DNA of 64,000 bases from Panacagrimonas sp965216845 (GCA_965216845.1 OZ244200.1:930001-994000); one strand, 5' to 3'. Counted from the stretch's first letter, positions 32,204-41,228 are shown. A program made the numbers and translations. Notes: generated by a model from the letters alone, not told the origin.

Positions 32204-32866
32204 TCAAAGTCCCTGATCCAGACTGAGAACGAAGCGATGCAGGCCGCGCCGCACCTTTTGGTGATAGGCGGGGTCAGAATAGGGGCCCAGCGTCATGGCA
32301 ATCTGCTCCAGGCCGTGGGCGATGGCGGCCTGACTGACGCGTTCGTTGTTTCGGTAGAGTTCGGCATGGCGTGGCCAGCCGCTCCAAAGCACCCACATGT
32401 TCTCCGCAAGGTTCGCGCAATCCTTGGGGCTGGCGGGAATCGGCCCCGGGTGCTGTTGCACCACCTTGCGGATGATTTTCCGAACCGCTTCAATGCCCTC
32501 AACGGTGAACTCGTGGTAACTGGTGGCGATCTCCGGGTCGCGGTGGATCAGCTCCAGCGCCGAGGCCACCACGAAGCGATAACGCCATAGCACCATGGCG
32601 CCGTTGGCGTAGTAATCCACCAGTTGCTGGTACGCAACGATGCCGTCGCCAGGCAGGGCGAGGGTCTGCGCCAAGTCCGTGCGCAGCCGGCTCAGCACTT
32701 CGCGCACGATTTGTTCGCGGTTGCGGAAGTGATAGTACAGATTGCCGGGGCTGATGTTCAGGTGCTCGGCAATCTGCGTGGTGCCGACGCCGCTGCCGCG
32801 CTCGCTCATCAGCCAGATCGCGGCTTCGATGATGCGTTCCCGGTTGGTGATGCGAGGCTTTTTCAT
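32204..32866 (-). CDS. TetR-family transcriptional regulator
   Basis: The 220-residue protein has an N-terminal TetR helix-turn-helix (RIIEAAIWLMSERG, then TTQIAEHLNISPGNLYYHFR) and a larger helical ligand domain. NISPGNLYYHF is the usual recognition-helix wording. It is divergent from the SDR/P450 catabolic cluster, and a perfect inverted repeat at 33028-33043 in the shared region is a likely operator. The ligand is presumably the cluster's substrate or a CoA derivative, by inference. Confidence 0.92.
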   Translation of the reverse strand: MKKPRITNRERIIEAAIWLMSERGSGVGTTQIAEHLNISPGNLYYHFRNREQIVREVLSRLRTDLAQTLALPGDGIVAYQQLVDYYANGAMVLWRYRFVVASALELIHRDPEIATSYHEFTVEGIEAVRKIIRKVVQQHPGPIPASPKDCANLAENMWVLWSGWPRHAELYRNNERVSQAAIAHGLEQIAMTLGPYSDPAYHQKVRRGLHRFVLSLDQGL

Positions 32867-32992
32867 GGGTTTGAGGCGTGGGTCGCCGTCTGAAAGCCGA
32901 TCATTTTATGGTCCGATCACGAAGTGCGTATTCAAGGCCGGGCCGGCCGATGCTCCGGGCAGGCGAACTCGGTGAGTCATTCGGCGCCGCGC

Positions 32993-33043
32993 TTGACAGG
33001 GTGCCCTGATTGGGGTTAACTCCAGAATAGAGTAAATACTCTA
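32993..33043 (+). promoter_or_regulatory. Promoter and TetR operator of the catabolic cluster
   Basis: A perfect -35 TTGACA (32993-32998) is 17 bases from a weak -10 TTAACT (33016-33021). Seven bases on lies the perfect palindrome TAGAGTA-AA-TACTCTA (33028-33043), placed at the expected transcription start and 53 bases before the SDR ATG, so bound repressor would block initiation. Confidence 0.65.
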
Positions 33044-33095
33044 ATCATGATTCGGCAGGCAAACGCTGGCGAATCGCCAACAGGAGGAGTGATTG

Positions 33096-33854
33096 ATGTC
33101 AGCCTCATTGCAGGGTCGCCGAATCGTGGTGACGGGCGCCGCTACCGGAATCGGCCATGCCGCTGCACGCAGATTGGCCGCTGCCGGCGCCAGGTTGGCG
33201 CTTTGGGACATCGACGAGCCGGCCGTCAGTACCTTGGCCGCGGAGTTGTCGCAAAGCGGCCGGGCCTGTATTGGTCTGGGCGTGGATGTCAGCAAGGCGG
33301 CGGCGGTCGAGGCTGCTTTCGCGGCAAGCCTGAGCGCCCTGGGCGCCGTTGATGGCGCGTTCAACAACGCCGGCATCGGTGCGCCGTCTGTGCCGGTGAA
33401 TGAAATCACGGAAGCCGATTTCGACCGCATCATCGGCGTCAACCTGAAAGGCGTGTGGCTGTGCATGAAACAGCAGATCAGTCACATGAAGGCCAACGGT
33501 GGTGGCAGCATCGTCAATACCGCATCGGTTGCCGGTCTGGTCGGATTTCAGGGGCAGGCTGGCTATGCCGCCAGCAAGCACGGCGTAGTGGGCCTGAGCA
33601 AATCCGCCGCGGTGGAATACGGCGCGGCCGGAATTCGCGTCAACGCGCTGTGCCCCGGCGCGGTGCAGACCCCGATTCTGGCGCATCTGGACGCCGCCGG
33701 CGTCAGCCAGGACATGCTGGCGGCGATGTCGCCGATGGGCCGCATTTCCGAACCGTCGGAGATCGCCGAGGCGGTGCTGTGGCTGCTGTCCGCGCAATCC
33801 AGTTTCGTTACCGGGGTGGCCTTGCCGGTCGACGGCGGCTGGACCGCACCCTGA
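33096..33854 (+). CDS. Short-chain dehydrogenase/reductase (first gene of catabolic cluster)
   Basis: The ATG at 33096 follows AGGAGGAG and gives 252 residues. Motifs: RIVVTGAATGIGHAAAR (cofactor), LWDIDEPAV (acidic residue after strand 2, suggesting NAD), NNAGIG, the SIVNTASVAGL serine, and YAASKHGVVGLSKSAAVEY (Tyr/Lys), ending in VTGVALPVDGGW. It is a classical SDR oxidising a secondary alcohol, here plausibly the product of the adjacent P450. It heads the operon after the TetR operator. Confidence 0.92.
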   Translation: MSASLQGRRIVVTGAATGIGHAAARRLAAAGARLALWDIDEPAVSTLAAELSQSGRACIGLGVDVSKAAAVEAAFAASLSALGAVDGAFNNAGIGAPSVPVNEITEADFDRIIGVNLKGVWLCMKQQISHMKANGGGSIVNTASVAGLVGFQGQAGYAASKHGVVGLSKSAAVEYGAAGIRVNALCPGAVQTPILAHLDAAGVSQDMLAAMSPMGRISEPSEIAEAVLWLLSAQSSFVTGVALPVDGGWTAP

Positions 33855-33887
33855 TTCATACGTCCGTATAAAACCAAGGAGTGAGAC

Positions 33888-35114
33888 ATGAGTGAACAAG
33901 CCCCAGAGCTGACCCCCGTGCCCGGCGGAGACTGGGCCGGCGCGGATCCTTTCGAGGACAATTTTCGTGACGACCCCTATCCCGCGCTGAACCAGTTGCG
34001 TGAGCGCGATCCGGTGAATCTGACGCCGGTAGGCACCTGGCGCATCTGTCGTTATGACGACGTGGCGGCCATCTTCCGCAAGGCCAAGACCAGCATGACC
34101 GCTTCCAACGGTGAGTCGCCCAATTTTGATCCGCAGGACAAGCGCGGCAGCTTTCTGGAGTTCATGCTCAACAAGGACGATCCGGAGCACGCGCGCCTGC
34201 GCCGACTGGCGACGCTGACGCTGAACCCGAAGACCGCGCGCATCATGGAGGACGAGGTCAAGCTCACCGTCAAACAGGCGATGGACGATGCTCTCGCGCG
34301 CGGCGGCATGGACGTGGTGCCGCACATGGCGCACAACGTGCCCTCGCGCATGGTGTGCAAGATCATGGGCATTCCCGAGTGCGACCGCGACAAGTTCAAC
34401 GAGTGGACCGCCGCACGCACCAACGCCTTCTTCGCCAAGTTTCTGCCGCCGGAAGTGCAGCAACGCACGCGTGATGCCGGCAATGCCATGGCGGATTATT
34501 TCGAGGCGCTGTTGCCGGAGCGGCGCAAGAATCTGGGCGACGACCTGATCAGCACCATGATCAAGGCCAACGATGCGGCCGATCAACTGCCCGACGACGC
34601 GCTGGTGATTCAGGCCATTGGCATCATCATCGCCGGTTATGAAACCACCATCGGCCTCATCGGCAACGGCATGCGCGCGCTGATGGATCATCCGCAGCAG
34701 ACGGCCAAGCTGATCGAGCAGCCCAAGCTGATCGACAACGCGGTCAACGAATGCCTGCGCTACGACACCCCCATCCTGTTCAATTGGCGGGTGCTGGAAG
34801 AACCCTTCGAGGTGGGCGGCAAGACCCTGCCGGCGGATTCGGTGATCTGGCAGATGCTGGCCTGCGCCAACCGCGATCCGGCGCGTTTCGAAAATCCGGA
34901 CGTGTTCAATATCGAACGCAAGGACGTGGCGCACCAGTCCTTCGGCGGCGGTGTCCATCACTGCATCGGCAATCAGCTGGCGCGCATGGAAGCGCGTCAC
35001 GCCTTTCTCGAATTCGCCCAGCGCACCAAGGATCTGCGCATCGAACAGGGCAAGGTGGAATGGTCGCACTCGTTTTTCCGGGTGATGGCCTCGTTCCCCA
35101 TCTCGTTTCATTGA
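33888..35114 (+). CDS. Cytochrome P450 (bacterial class I)
   Basis: The 408-residue P450 shows all three hallmarks: I-helix IIIAGYETTIG, the K-helix ExxR in NECLRYDTP, and the heme loop SFGGGVHHCIGNQLARME with Cys359. No membrane anchor is present, so it is soluble and needs a ferredoxin; one is encoded at 38206 in the same cluster. The CYP family cannot be fixed by eye; relatives hydroxylate terpenes, steroids and alicyclic acids. The start follows AAGGAGTGAG. Confidence 0.93.
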   Translation: MSEQAPELTPVPGGDWAGADPFEDNFRDDPYPALNQLRERDPVNLTPVGTWRICRYDDVAAIFRKAKTSMTASNGESPNFDPQDKRGSFLEFMLNKDDPEHARLRRLATLTLNPKTARIMEDEVKLTVKQAMDDALARGGMDVVPHMAHNVPSRMVCKIMGIPECDRDKFNEWTAARTNAFFAKFLPPEVQQRTRDAGNAMADYFEALLPERRKNLGDDLISTMIKANDAADQLPDDALVIQAIGIIIAGYETTIGLIGNGMRALMDHPQQTAKLIEQPKLIDNAVNECLRYDTPILFNWRVLEEPFEVGGKTLPADSVIWQMLACANRDPARFENPDVFNIERKDVAHQSFGGGVHHCIGNQLARMEARHAFLEFAQRTKDLRIEQGKVEWSHSFFRVMASFPISFH

Positions 35115-35126
35115 CAAGACACTCGC

Positions 35127-35148
35127 GGCGGGCATGGCCTGCCCTACC
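35127..35148. repeat. Short palindromic repeat, copy 3
   Basis: GGCGGGCATGGCCTGCCCTA is close to copy 1, just after the P450 stop. Confidence 0.55.
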
Positions 35149-35170
35149 AACTACCACCCCCTTGTTTGTA

Positions 35171-35192
35171 GAGCGGGCCGTACCCGCCATCC
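35171..35192. repeat. Short palindromic repeat, copy 4
   Basis: GAGCGGGCCGTACCCGCCAT has a GCGGG/CCCGC stem with a different loop, 22 bases after copy 3 and before the DUF3237 gene. Confidence 0.45.
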
Positions 35193-35210
35193 ATTTTGAG
35201 GAGAATCTTG

Positions 35211-35666
35211 ATGTCTGAACCCACACTCGAAACCCGCTGGCTCGCCACCCTGCGCGGCTCCATTCCACAGCCGGAGGTCATCTCTCCGCAGTTGATGATC
35301 TTCAACGTTCTGGACGCGAAGTTCGAAAGCCCGCGCCTGAGCGCCACGGTCGCCAATCCCAGTGGCGACTGGGTGCGTGTGATGCCCAACGGCAACTGGA
35401 AGCTGGACGTGCGCCTGCTGCTCAAGGCCGACGATGGCTCACCGATCTACACGCATTACAACGGCGTGCTGAAGATGACGCCACAGCTGGGCGAACGCAT
35501 CGCCGCCGGTGAGGAAGTTCCGGGCGAGGAAATCTACTTCCGCAGTGCGCCTTACTTTGAAACGCCGTCGGAAAAATACGGCTGGCTGAACGATATTCTG
35601 GCCATCGGCAAGATTCGCAGCTTCGGCGGCGGCAAGGTGGTCTACGACGTGTTTGAAGTCCTGTGA
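35211..35666 (+). CDS. DUF3237 family protein
   Basis: The ATG at 35211, after GAGGAGAATCTTG, yields 151 residues. The DUF3237 barrel-like pattern is visible in WVRVMPNGNWKLDVRLLLKADDG, then YTHYNGVLK and YFRSAPYFETPSEKYGWLND, ending AIGKIRS...VVYDVFEVL. The biochemical role of DUF3237 is unknown; it often lies next to dioxygenase, monooxygenase and SDR genes. It overlaps the BVMO start (GTGA), so it is translationally coupled to it. Confidence 0.85.
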   Translation: MSEPTLETRWLATLRGSIPQPEVISPQLMIFNVLDAKFESPRLSATVANPSGDWVRVMPNGNWKLDVRLLLKADDGSPIYTHYNGVLKMTPQLGERIAAGEEVPGEEIYFRSAPYFETPSEKYGWLNDILAIGKIRSFGGGKVVYDVFEVL

Positions 35667-37120
35667 GCCAGGTCAATCGCCAGCCGCGGATTCTGATCAT
35701 CGGCGCCGGCATGTCCGGCATGCTGATGGCGATCAAGCTGACCGAAGCGGGGCTGGACAACTACCACATCTACGAAAAGGCCAGCGAAATCGGCGGCACC
35801 TGGCGCGAGAATACCTATCCGGGCGCCGCCTGCGATGTCGCCGCGCATTACTACACCTATCAGGACGTGCCGAACCCCGAATGGAGTTCGCGTCTGCCGC
35901 AGGGGCCGGAGATTCAGCAGTATCTGCTGCAAGTGGTGGAGCAACATCAGCTGCGCAAGCGCATCAGCTTCAACAGGAAAGTGGCGGACGCGCGTCACGA
36001 CGGCGAGCGCTGGACGGTGGCGTTCGAGGACGGACAATCCGAAACCGCCGATTTCGTCATCGCCTGCTGCGGCCTGTTGCATCACCCGCGCTATCCGGAC
36101 ATCCAGGGGCTGGAAGACTTCGCCGGCGCCAAGTTTCATTCGGCGCGCTGGGACAACAGTCTGTCGCTCGAGGGCAAGCGGGTCGGCGTCATCGGCAACG
36201 GCTCCACCGGCGCGCAGATCATCTCCAGTCTGGCGCATCGCGGGGTCGATGTAAGCGTGTTCCAGCGCACCCCGCAATGGATTTTCCCCTTGCCGGACCG
36301 CCGCTACGGCAAGTTCGACAAGGCGCTGGTGCGCTGGTTTCCGGCGCTGGCGAAGCTGTTTCATCACGCCTACCGGCTGGCGTTCGAGAATCTGTTCGCC
36401 CAGGCGGTGCTCAAGCCCAGCTGGCAACGCCGCCTGATGAGCTGGATGTGCAGGAAGAATCTGCAAACGGTCAAGGATCCAGAGCTGCGCGCCAGGCTCA
36501 CGCCCACTTACAAGCCGCTGTGCAAGCGGCTGGTGATGAGTACCGAGTTCTATCCGGCGATGCAGCGCCCCAACGTGCAGCTGATTACCGAGGACATCGA
36601 CCATATCGAAGCCAAGGGTGTGGTCACCAAAGACGGTGTTCTGCACGAGGTGGATGTGCTGGCGTTGGCCACCGGGTTCGATGCGCACGCCTATTTCCGG
36701 CCGCTGGAATTGCACAACGCGCAAGGTCAGAGCCTCAACGACGTCTGGGCCGATGGCCCCTTTGCGTTGCGCACGGTGGCGGTGCCGGGCTTTCCCAATT
36801 TTTTCTTCACCCTGGGGCCACAGAGCCCGATCGGCAATTTCTCCGCCATCAGCATCTCGGAAACGCAGATCAACTACATCATGCGCTGCATCGAGTTGTA
36901 TCGGGATGGAAAGTTCAAGACGCTGCATCCGAAGGTGGAAGCCACCGACCGATTCAACGCCTTCGTCCGCAAGGCGATGCCGGACACCATCTGGGTCACT
37001 GGTTGCACCAACTGGTACATGAGCAAAAACGGGGTGCCGTCCGCCTGGCCCTACAGCGGCGCGCGCTTTCGCCAGGAATTGCGTGAGCCCAACTTGGCGG
37101 AATTCGAAGTCACCGCCTGA
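35663..37120 (+). CDS. Flavin-containing Baeyer-Villiger-type monooxygenase
   Basis: The 485-residue protein has two Rossmann motifs (GAGMSG at 14-19; GNGSTG at 178-183) flanking the Baeyer-Villiger fingerprint FAGAKFHSARW (153-163), an exact F-x-G-x-x-x-H-x-x-x-W. ALATGFDAHAYF is the usual late D-A-T-G-like segment. It would use FAD, NADPH and O2 to insert oxygen beside a ketone, giving an ester or lactone. In this cluster it would follow P450 hydroxylation and SDR oxidation. It starts with GTG overlapping the DUF3237 stop. Confidence 0.92.
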   Translation: MSQVNRQPRILIIGAGMSGMLMAIKLTEAGLDNYHIYEKASEIGGTWRENTYPGAACDVAAHYYTYQDVPNPEWSSRLPQGPEIQQYLLQVVEQHQLRKRISFNRKVADARHDGERWTVAFEDGQSETADFVIACCGLLHHPRYPDIQGLEDFAGAKFHSARWDNSLSLEGKRVGVIGNGSTGAQIISSLAHRGVDVSVFQRTPQWIFPLPDRRYGKFDKALVRWFPALAKLFHHAYRLAFENLFAQAVLKPSWQRRLMSWMCRKNLQTVKDPELRARLTPTYKPLCKRLVMSTEFYPAMQRPNVQLITEDIDHIEAKGVVTKDGVLHEVDVLALATGFDAHAYFRPLELHNAQGQSLNDVWADGPFALRTVAVPGFPNFFFTLGPQSPIGNFSAISISETQINYIMRCIELYRDGKFKTLHPKVEATDRFNAFVRKAMPDTIWVTGCTNWYMSKNGVPSAWPYSGARFRQELREPNLAEFEVTA

Positions 37121-37160
37121 ATTCGTACGCGGCGAACGGCCGCGACCCAGAGGAAATTCA

Positions 37161-38177
37161 ATGCAAAACCAACGTGTGGTTCTGGCGAGCCGGCCCACGG
37201 CTGCGCCATCGGTGGAAAATTTTCGTGTGGAGCGTGCGCCGCTGCGCGAGCTCCAAGACGGCGAAGTGCTGATCAAGACGCTTTATCTGTCTCTGGACCC
37301 CTACATGCGCATGCGCATGAATGACACCGAATCCTATGCCGAACCGGTGGCGATTGATGAGGTAATGTACGGCGGCACGGTCGGCCGCATTCTGGCGTCC
37401 AGGCGCAAAGGTTTCAGCCAAGGGGATCTGGTCACCGGTTATACCGGCTGGCAAAGCCTGGCGGTCACCGACGACCCGACCTTGATGCGTTTGCCGCGCG
37501 ACATGCCGCAACCCTCGCTGGCTTTGAGTCTCATGGGCATGCCGGGCTTTACCGCTTATTACGGCTTGTTGAAGCTCGGCAAGCCCGAGCCGGGACAGAC
37601 CGTGGTGGTGGGCGCGGCCACTGGCGCGGTGGGATCGGTGGTGGGGCAGATCGCCAAGCTCAAGGGTTGTCGCGCGGTGGGCATCGCCGGTGGCGCGGAC
37701 AAATGTGCGTTCGCCGTTGAAGCGCTGGGTTTTGATGCCTGCATTGATCATCGTTCAGCGGATTTCGGCAGTAAGCTCAAAGCTGCCTGCCCTGGCGGAG
37801 TTGACGTCTATTTTGAGAATGTCGGTGGCGAGGTGCTTCGCAATGTATTGCCCCTGCTCAAGGATTTCGCGCGGATTCCGCTGTGCGGCGCCATCGCCTG
37901 GTATGACGGTGATCGTTCCGAAAATCCGCTGTTGGCGGCCGATGTGATGACCACTCTGCTCATCAAGCGCATTCAGATGAGCGGCTTCGTCATCATCGAT
38001 CATTATCTGGATCACTATTCCGAATTCGCCAAAGACATGCAGGCCTGGCTTGCACAAGGCAAGATGAAGTTGCGCGAGGACCTTGTCGAGGGATTGGACA
38101 AGGCGCCCGAAGCCTTCATCGGCCTTCTGAAAGGCAAGAACTTCGGCAAGGTCGTGGTGCGCGTGGCCGAAGATTGA
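37161..38177 (+). CDS. Zinc-independent MDR-family NADP-dependent oxidoreductase
   Basis: The ATG at 37161 (after AGAGGAAATTCA) gives 338 residues. It matches the curcumin/alkenal reductase and leukotriene B4 dehydrogenase branch: LSLDPYMRMRMND, MGMPGFTAYYGLL, VVVGAATGAVGSVVGQIAKL (cofactor loop), and VDVYFENVGGEVL. No zinc ligands are present. Such enzymes reduce the C=C of enones. It could act on an unsaturated ring ketone in this pathway. Confidence 0.9.
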   Translation: MQNQRVVLASRPTAAPSVENFRVERAPLRELQDGEVLIKTLYLSLDPYMRMRMNDTESYAEPVAIDEVMYGGTVGRILASRRKGFSQGDLVTGYTGWQSLAVTDDPTLMRLPRDMPQPSLALSLMGMPGFTAYYGLLKLGKPEPGQTVVVGAATGAVGSVVGQIAKLKGCRAVGIAGGADKCAFAVEALGFDACIDHRSADFGSKLKAACPGGVDVYFENVGGEVLRNVLPLLKDFARIPLCGAIAWYDGDRSENPLLAADVMTTLLIKRIQMSGFVIIDHYLDHYSEFAKDMQAWLAQGKMKLREDLVEGLDKAPEAFIGLLKGKNFGKVVVRVAED

Positions 38178-38205
38178 ATCACTCAATGATCCAGAGAGCT
38201 TATCG

Positions 38206-38526
38206 ATGTACAAGATCACCTTTATCGAACACGGCGGAGAACGCCGGACCGTGGAAGCCAAAGACGGCGAGAGCCTGATGCAGGCCGCCACCGGCAACGG
38301 CGTGGAAGGCATCGTCGCCGAGTGCGGTGGTTCCTGTGTTTGCGGCACCTGCCATTGTTATATCGACGGTGACTGGCAGACGACGGTTGAAGACCAACAG
38401 GAGGATGAAAAAATGCTGGTGGAGTTTTCCGAGCATTATCAGCCGAGCAGTCGGCTGAGCTGTCAGATTCCGGTCAACAAGGCCATGGACGGGATGGTGG
38501 TGAAGCTGCCGCCGAGCCAGCCATGA
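38206..38526 (+). CDS. [2Fe-2S] ferredoxin (adrenodoxin/putidaredoxin type)
   Basis: The 106-residue ferredoxin has the cluster motif C40-GGSCV-C46-GT-C49 (C-x5-C-x2-C) and a distal Cys in RLSCQIPV, with ESLMQAATGNGVEGI upstream. This is the type that hands electrons to bacterial class I P450s, so the partner is almost certainly the P450 at 33888. No ferredoxin reductase is encoded in the cluster. The gene overlaps the acyl-CoA dehydrogenase by 4 bases. Confidence 0.93.
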   Translation: MYKITFIEHGGERRTVEAKDGESLMQAATGNGVEGIVAECGGSCVCGTCHCYIDGDWQTTVEDQQEDEKMLVEFSEHYQPSSRLSCQIPVNKAMDGMVVKLPPSQP

Positions 38527-40346
38527 GCGGCGATTCTCTGTTGCTGTCGCGGCGTGATCTGGAGTTCATGCTGTACGAGTGGCTGGATATCGAACAGCTG
38601 ACCCGCGCCGAGCGCTTTGCCGATCACAACCGCGAAACCTTTGACGCGGTGCTGGAAACCTTCGAGCGCATCGCCAGCGATCTGTTTGAGCCGCATTATC
38701 AAAAGTCGGACCGCGAAGAACCGCAGTTTGTAGATGGCAAGGCGGTGGTCATTCCTGAGGTGCATGCGGCGCTAAAGGCAGTGGCCGAATCCGGCCTGAT
38801 TGCGGCGGCGCAGGATGATGATCTGGGCGGCATGCAGTTGCCGCAAACGGTGGAAAAAGCCGGCATCGCCTATTTGCAAACTGCCAATATTGGCACCGCG
38901 GCTTATCCGTTTTTGAGCATCGGCAACGCCAATCTGCTGATCGCGCATGGTAATGAGAAACAGATCGACACTTTTGTGCGGCCGACGCTGAAAGGCCGTT
39001 ATTTCGGCACCATGTGCCTGTCCGAACCGCAGGCCGGTTCCTCATTGGCGGACGTCGCCACCAGGGCCGAATACGAATGCGATTCTTCGCTGGGGCCGCA
39101 ATACCGCCTGAGCGGCAGCAAGATGTGGATTTCCGCTGGCGATCATGAGCTGTCGGAAAACATCGTGCATCTGGTCCTGGCACGCGCGGTGGATGAACGC
39201 GGCGAATCCATTTCCGGCGTCAAGGGCCTGTCGCTGTTCATCGTGCCCAAGTATCTGGTGAATGAAGACGGCTCGCGCGGCGAACGCAACGACGTCACCC
39301 TTGCCGGCCTGAACCACAAGATGGGTTATCGCGGCACGACCAATTGCCTGCTGAACTTCGGCGAAGGCAGTGAGTATCAGCCGGGTGGTCGCGGCGGCGC
39401 CGTTGCTTATCGCATCGGTGAGCTGAATCGCGGCATGGCCTACATGTTTCACATGATGAATGAGGCACGCATCGGCGTCGGTCTGGGCGCCACCGCGCTG
39501 GGTTACACCGGTTATCTGCACGCTTTGGATTATGCAAAGAATCGGCCGCAGGGTCGCGTTTCAAAAAGCACAGTAAAGCAGGATCCCATCATCGGGCACG
39601 CGGACGTGAAACGCATGTTGCTGGCGCAGAAATCTTATGTGGAAGGCGCTTTGGGTCTGAACCTTTATTGCACGCGGTTGATCGATGAGATGGCAATCTC
39701 AAACGACGCGCAGGAAAAACAACGCAAACATCTGCTGCTGGAAATACTCACGCCCATTTCCAAAAGCTGGCCCTCGCAGTGGTGTCTGGCCGCCAACGAT
39801 CTGGCGATTCAGGTACACGGCGGCTATGGCTATACGCGTGAATTCAAGGTGGAGCAGTTCTATCGCGACAATCGCCTGAATCCGATTCACGAAGGCACGC
39901 ACGGGATTCAGGGCCTGGATCTGCTGGGTCGCAAAGTGGTGATGGACAACGGCGCCGCGTTCGAGCAGTTCAATGTGGTGACTTCCCAATCCATCGAGGC
40001 CGCCAAGGCCGTTGGTGACCAAAGCCTGTCCACGCAAGCGGGTGCCCTGCGCGCGATGCTGGAGCGGCTCAGGCAGGTGACGCAGGCGCTGTGGGCAGCC
40101 AATAATCCTGCACTAACCTTGGCCAACAGCAGCGTCTACCTGGAAGCCTTTGGCCACGTCACTTTGGCCTGGATCTGGTTGCAACAAGCCTGCGCCGCAC
40201 ACGGAAAGTCGAGCGATTTTCATCAGGGCAAACGCATCGCCGCGCGTTACTTTTTCAAATACGAGCTGCCGCGGGTTGGCCCGCAATTGGACCTGCTGGC
40301 GTCTCTGGACTCCACCACTCTGGATCTACAGGAGCGCTGGCTGTGA
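38523..40346 (+). CDS. Acyl-CoA dehydrogenase, long (DmdC/FadE-like) type
   Basis: At 607 residues this belongs to the ~600-residue acyl-CoA dehydrogenases with an extra C-terminal domain. Visible are GTMCLSEPQAGSSLADVATR, the SGSKMWISAGDHELSENIVH segment, and NPIHEGTHGIQGLDLLGRKV (E-G-T-x-G-I-Q-x-x-D-L-x-G-R-K), which is characteristic of DmdC-like members. It would make a 2-enoyl-CoA from the ring-opened acid. It overlaps the ferredoxin (ATGA) and the next SDR (GTGA). Confidence 0.9.
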   Translation: MSGDSLLLSRRDLEFMLYEWLDIEQLTRAERFADHNRETFDAVLETFERIASDLFEPHYQKSDREEPQFVDGKAVVIPEVHAALKAVAESGLIAAAQDDDLGGMQLPQTVEKAGIAYLQTANIGTAAYPFLSIGNANLLIAHGNEKQIDTFVRPTLKGRYFGTMCLSEPQAGSSLADVATRAEYECDSSLGPQYRLSGSKMWISAGDHELSENIVHLVLARAVDERGESISGVKGLSLFIVPKYLVNEDGSRGERNDVTLAGLNHKMGYRGTTNCLLNFGEGSEYQPGGRGGAVAYRIGELNRGMAYMFHMMNEARIGVGLGATALGYTGYLHALDYAKNRPQGRVSKSTVKQDPIIGHADVKRMLLAQKSYVEGALGLNLYCTRLIDEMAISNDAQEKQRKHLLLEILTPISKSWPSQWCLAANDLAIQVHGGYGYTREFKVEQFYRDNRLNPIHEGTHGIQGLDLLGRKVVMDNGAAFEQFNVVTSQSIEAAKAVGDQSLSTQAGALRAMLERLRQVTQALWAANNPALTLANSSVYLEAFGHVTLAWIWLQQACAAHGKSSDFHQGKRIAARYFFKYELPRVGPQLDLLASLDSTTLDLQERWL

Positions 40347-41134
40347 AAACAGATTATCAACCCAATGCCCTGTTCAATCTGCAAGGGCGCTGCGCCCTGA
40401 TCACCGGCGGATCGCGCGGGCTGGGTTTGCAAATGGCACGTGCCCTGGGCGCGGCCGGGGCGCGCGTCATGTTGGTGGCTCGCAAGGCCGACTCATTGCA
40501 GGAAGCGGCGGAATCGCTCAAGGCCGAAGGTATAGAAACCGACTGGATCGCTGCGGATGTCTCGGAGGAGCAGACAATTGTCGATTTGGCCGCAAACACG
40601 CTATCGCGCCTGGGGAGAGTCGATATTCTCGTCAATAACGCCGGTTGTTCCTGGGGCGCGCCGGCCGAAGACTATCCGGCAGCTGGGTGGGACAAGGTGT
40701 TCAACCTCAATATGCGAGGCCAATTTTTGCTAAGCCGCGAAATCGGCAAGCACTGCATGATTCCGAATCGCTACGGTCGGATTCTGAATATTTCCTCCAT
40801 GAGTGGCCTCAAGGGCGTGATGCCCGAGGTCATGCAGGCGATTTCCTATACCACCAGCAAGGCGGCATTGATTGGATATACACGGTCGCTGGCTGCGGAA
40901 TGGGGGCGGTACGGCATTACCGTTAATGCGCTGGCGCCAGGGTTCTTCCCGTCGAAGCTGACCAAGGGAACGATCGAACAGGTGGGAGAAGATCAGCTAA
41001 CGCAGAATGTCCCCTTACATCGATTGGGCGGTGACGAAGACCTGATGGGCTCAGCTTTATTATTCGCCAGTAACGCAGGAGCCCACATTACCGGGCAAGT
41101 CCTGGCGATAGACGGGGGCGCTAGCATTGTTTGA
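40343..41134 (+). CDS. Short-chain dehydrogenase/reductase (last gene of catabolic cluster)
   Basis: The 263-residue SDR has CALITGGSRGLGLQMARALG, NNAGCSWG, NISSMSGL and YTTSKAALIGYTRSLAAEW, with VNALAPGFFPSKLTKG and an ITGQVLAIDGGASIV ending. VARKADSL after strand 2 suggests NADP. The GTG start overlaps the acyl-CoA dehydrogenase stop. Relatives include gluconate 5-dehydrogenase-like and 3-hydroxyacyl dehydrogenases; the substrate is undetermined. Confidence 0.9.
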   Translation: MKTDYQPNALFNLQGRCALITGGSRGLGLQMARALGAAGARVMLVARKADSLQEAAESLKAEGIETDWIAADVSEEQTIVDLAANTLSRLGRVDILVNNAGCSWGAPAEDYPAAGWDKVFNLNMRGQFLLSREIGKHCMIPNRYGRILNISSMSGLKGVMPEVMQAISYTTSKAALIGYTRSLAAEWGRYGITVNALAPGFFPSKLTKGTIEQVGEDQLTQNVPLHRLGGDEDLMGSALLFASNAGAHITGQVLAIDGGASIV

Positions 41135-41205
41135 GGATGCTCCGCCTGCCACATTTCCTGCAGACCTGCTGGGAGAATCAATTTCGATTGAGAAGTGAAC
41201 TCCGG

Positions 41206-41228
41206 ATGGCGGGCGTGGCCTGCACTAC
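41206..41228. repeat. Short palindromic repeat, copy 5
   Basis: GGCGGGCGTGGCCTGCACTA is a diverged copy that runs into the stop of the hydrolase at 41225. Confidence 0.45.

Noticed and set aside
33105..35150. 681-codon minus-strand frame opposite the SDR and P450
   Set aside because: It is antisense to genes with intact catalytic motifs and has no recognisable protein.
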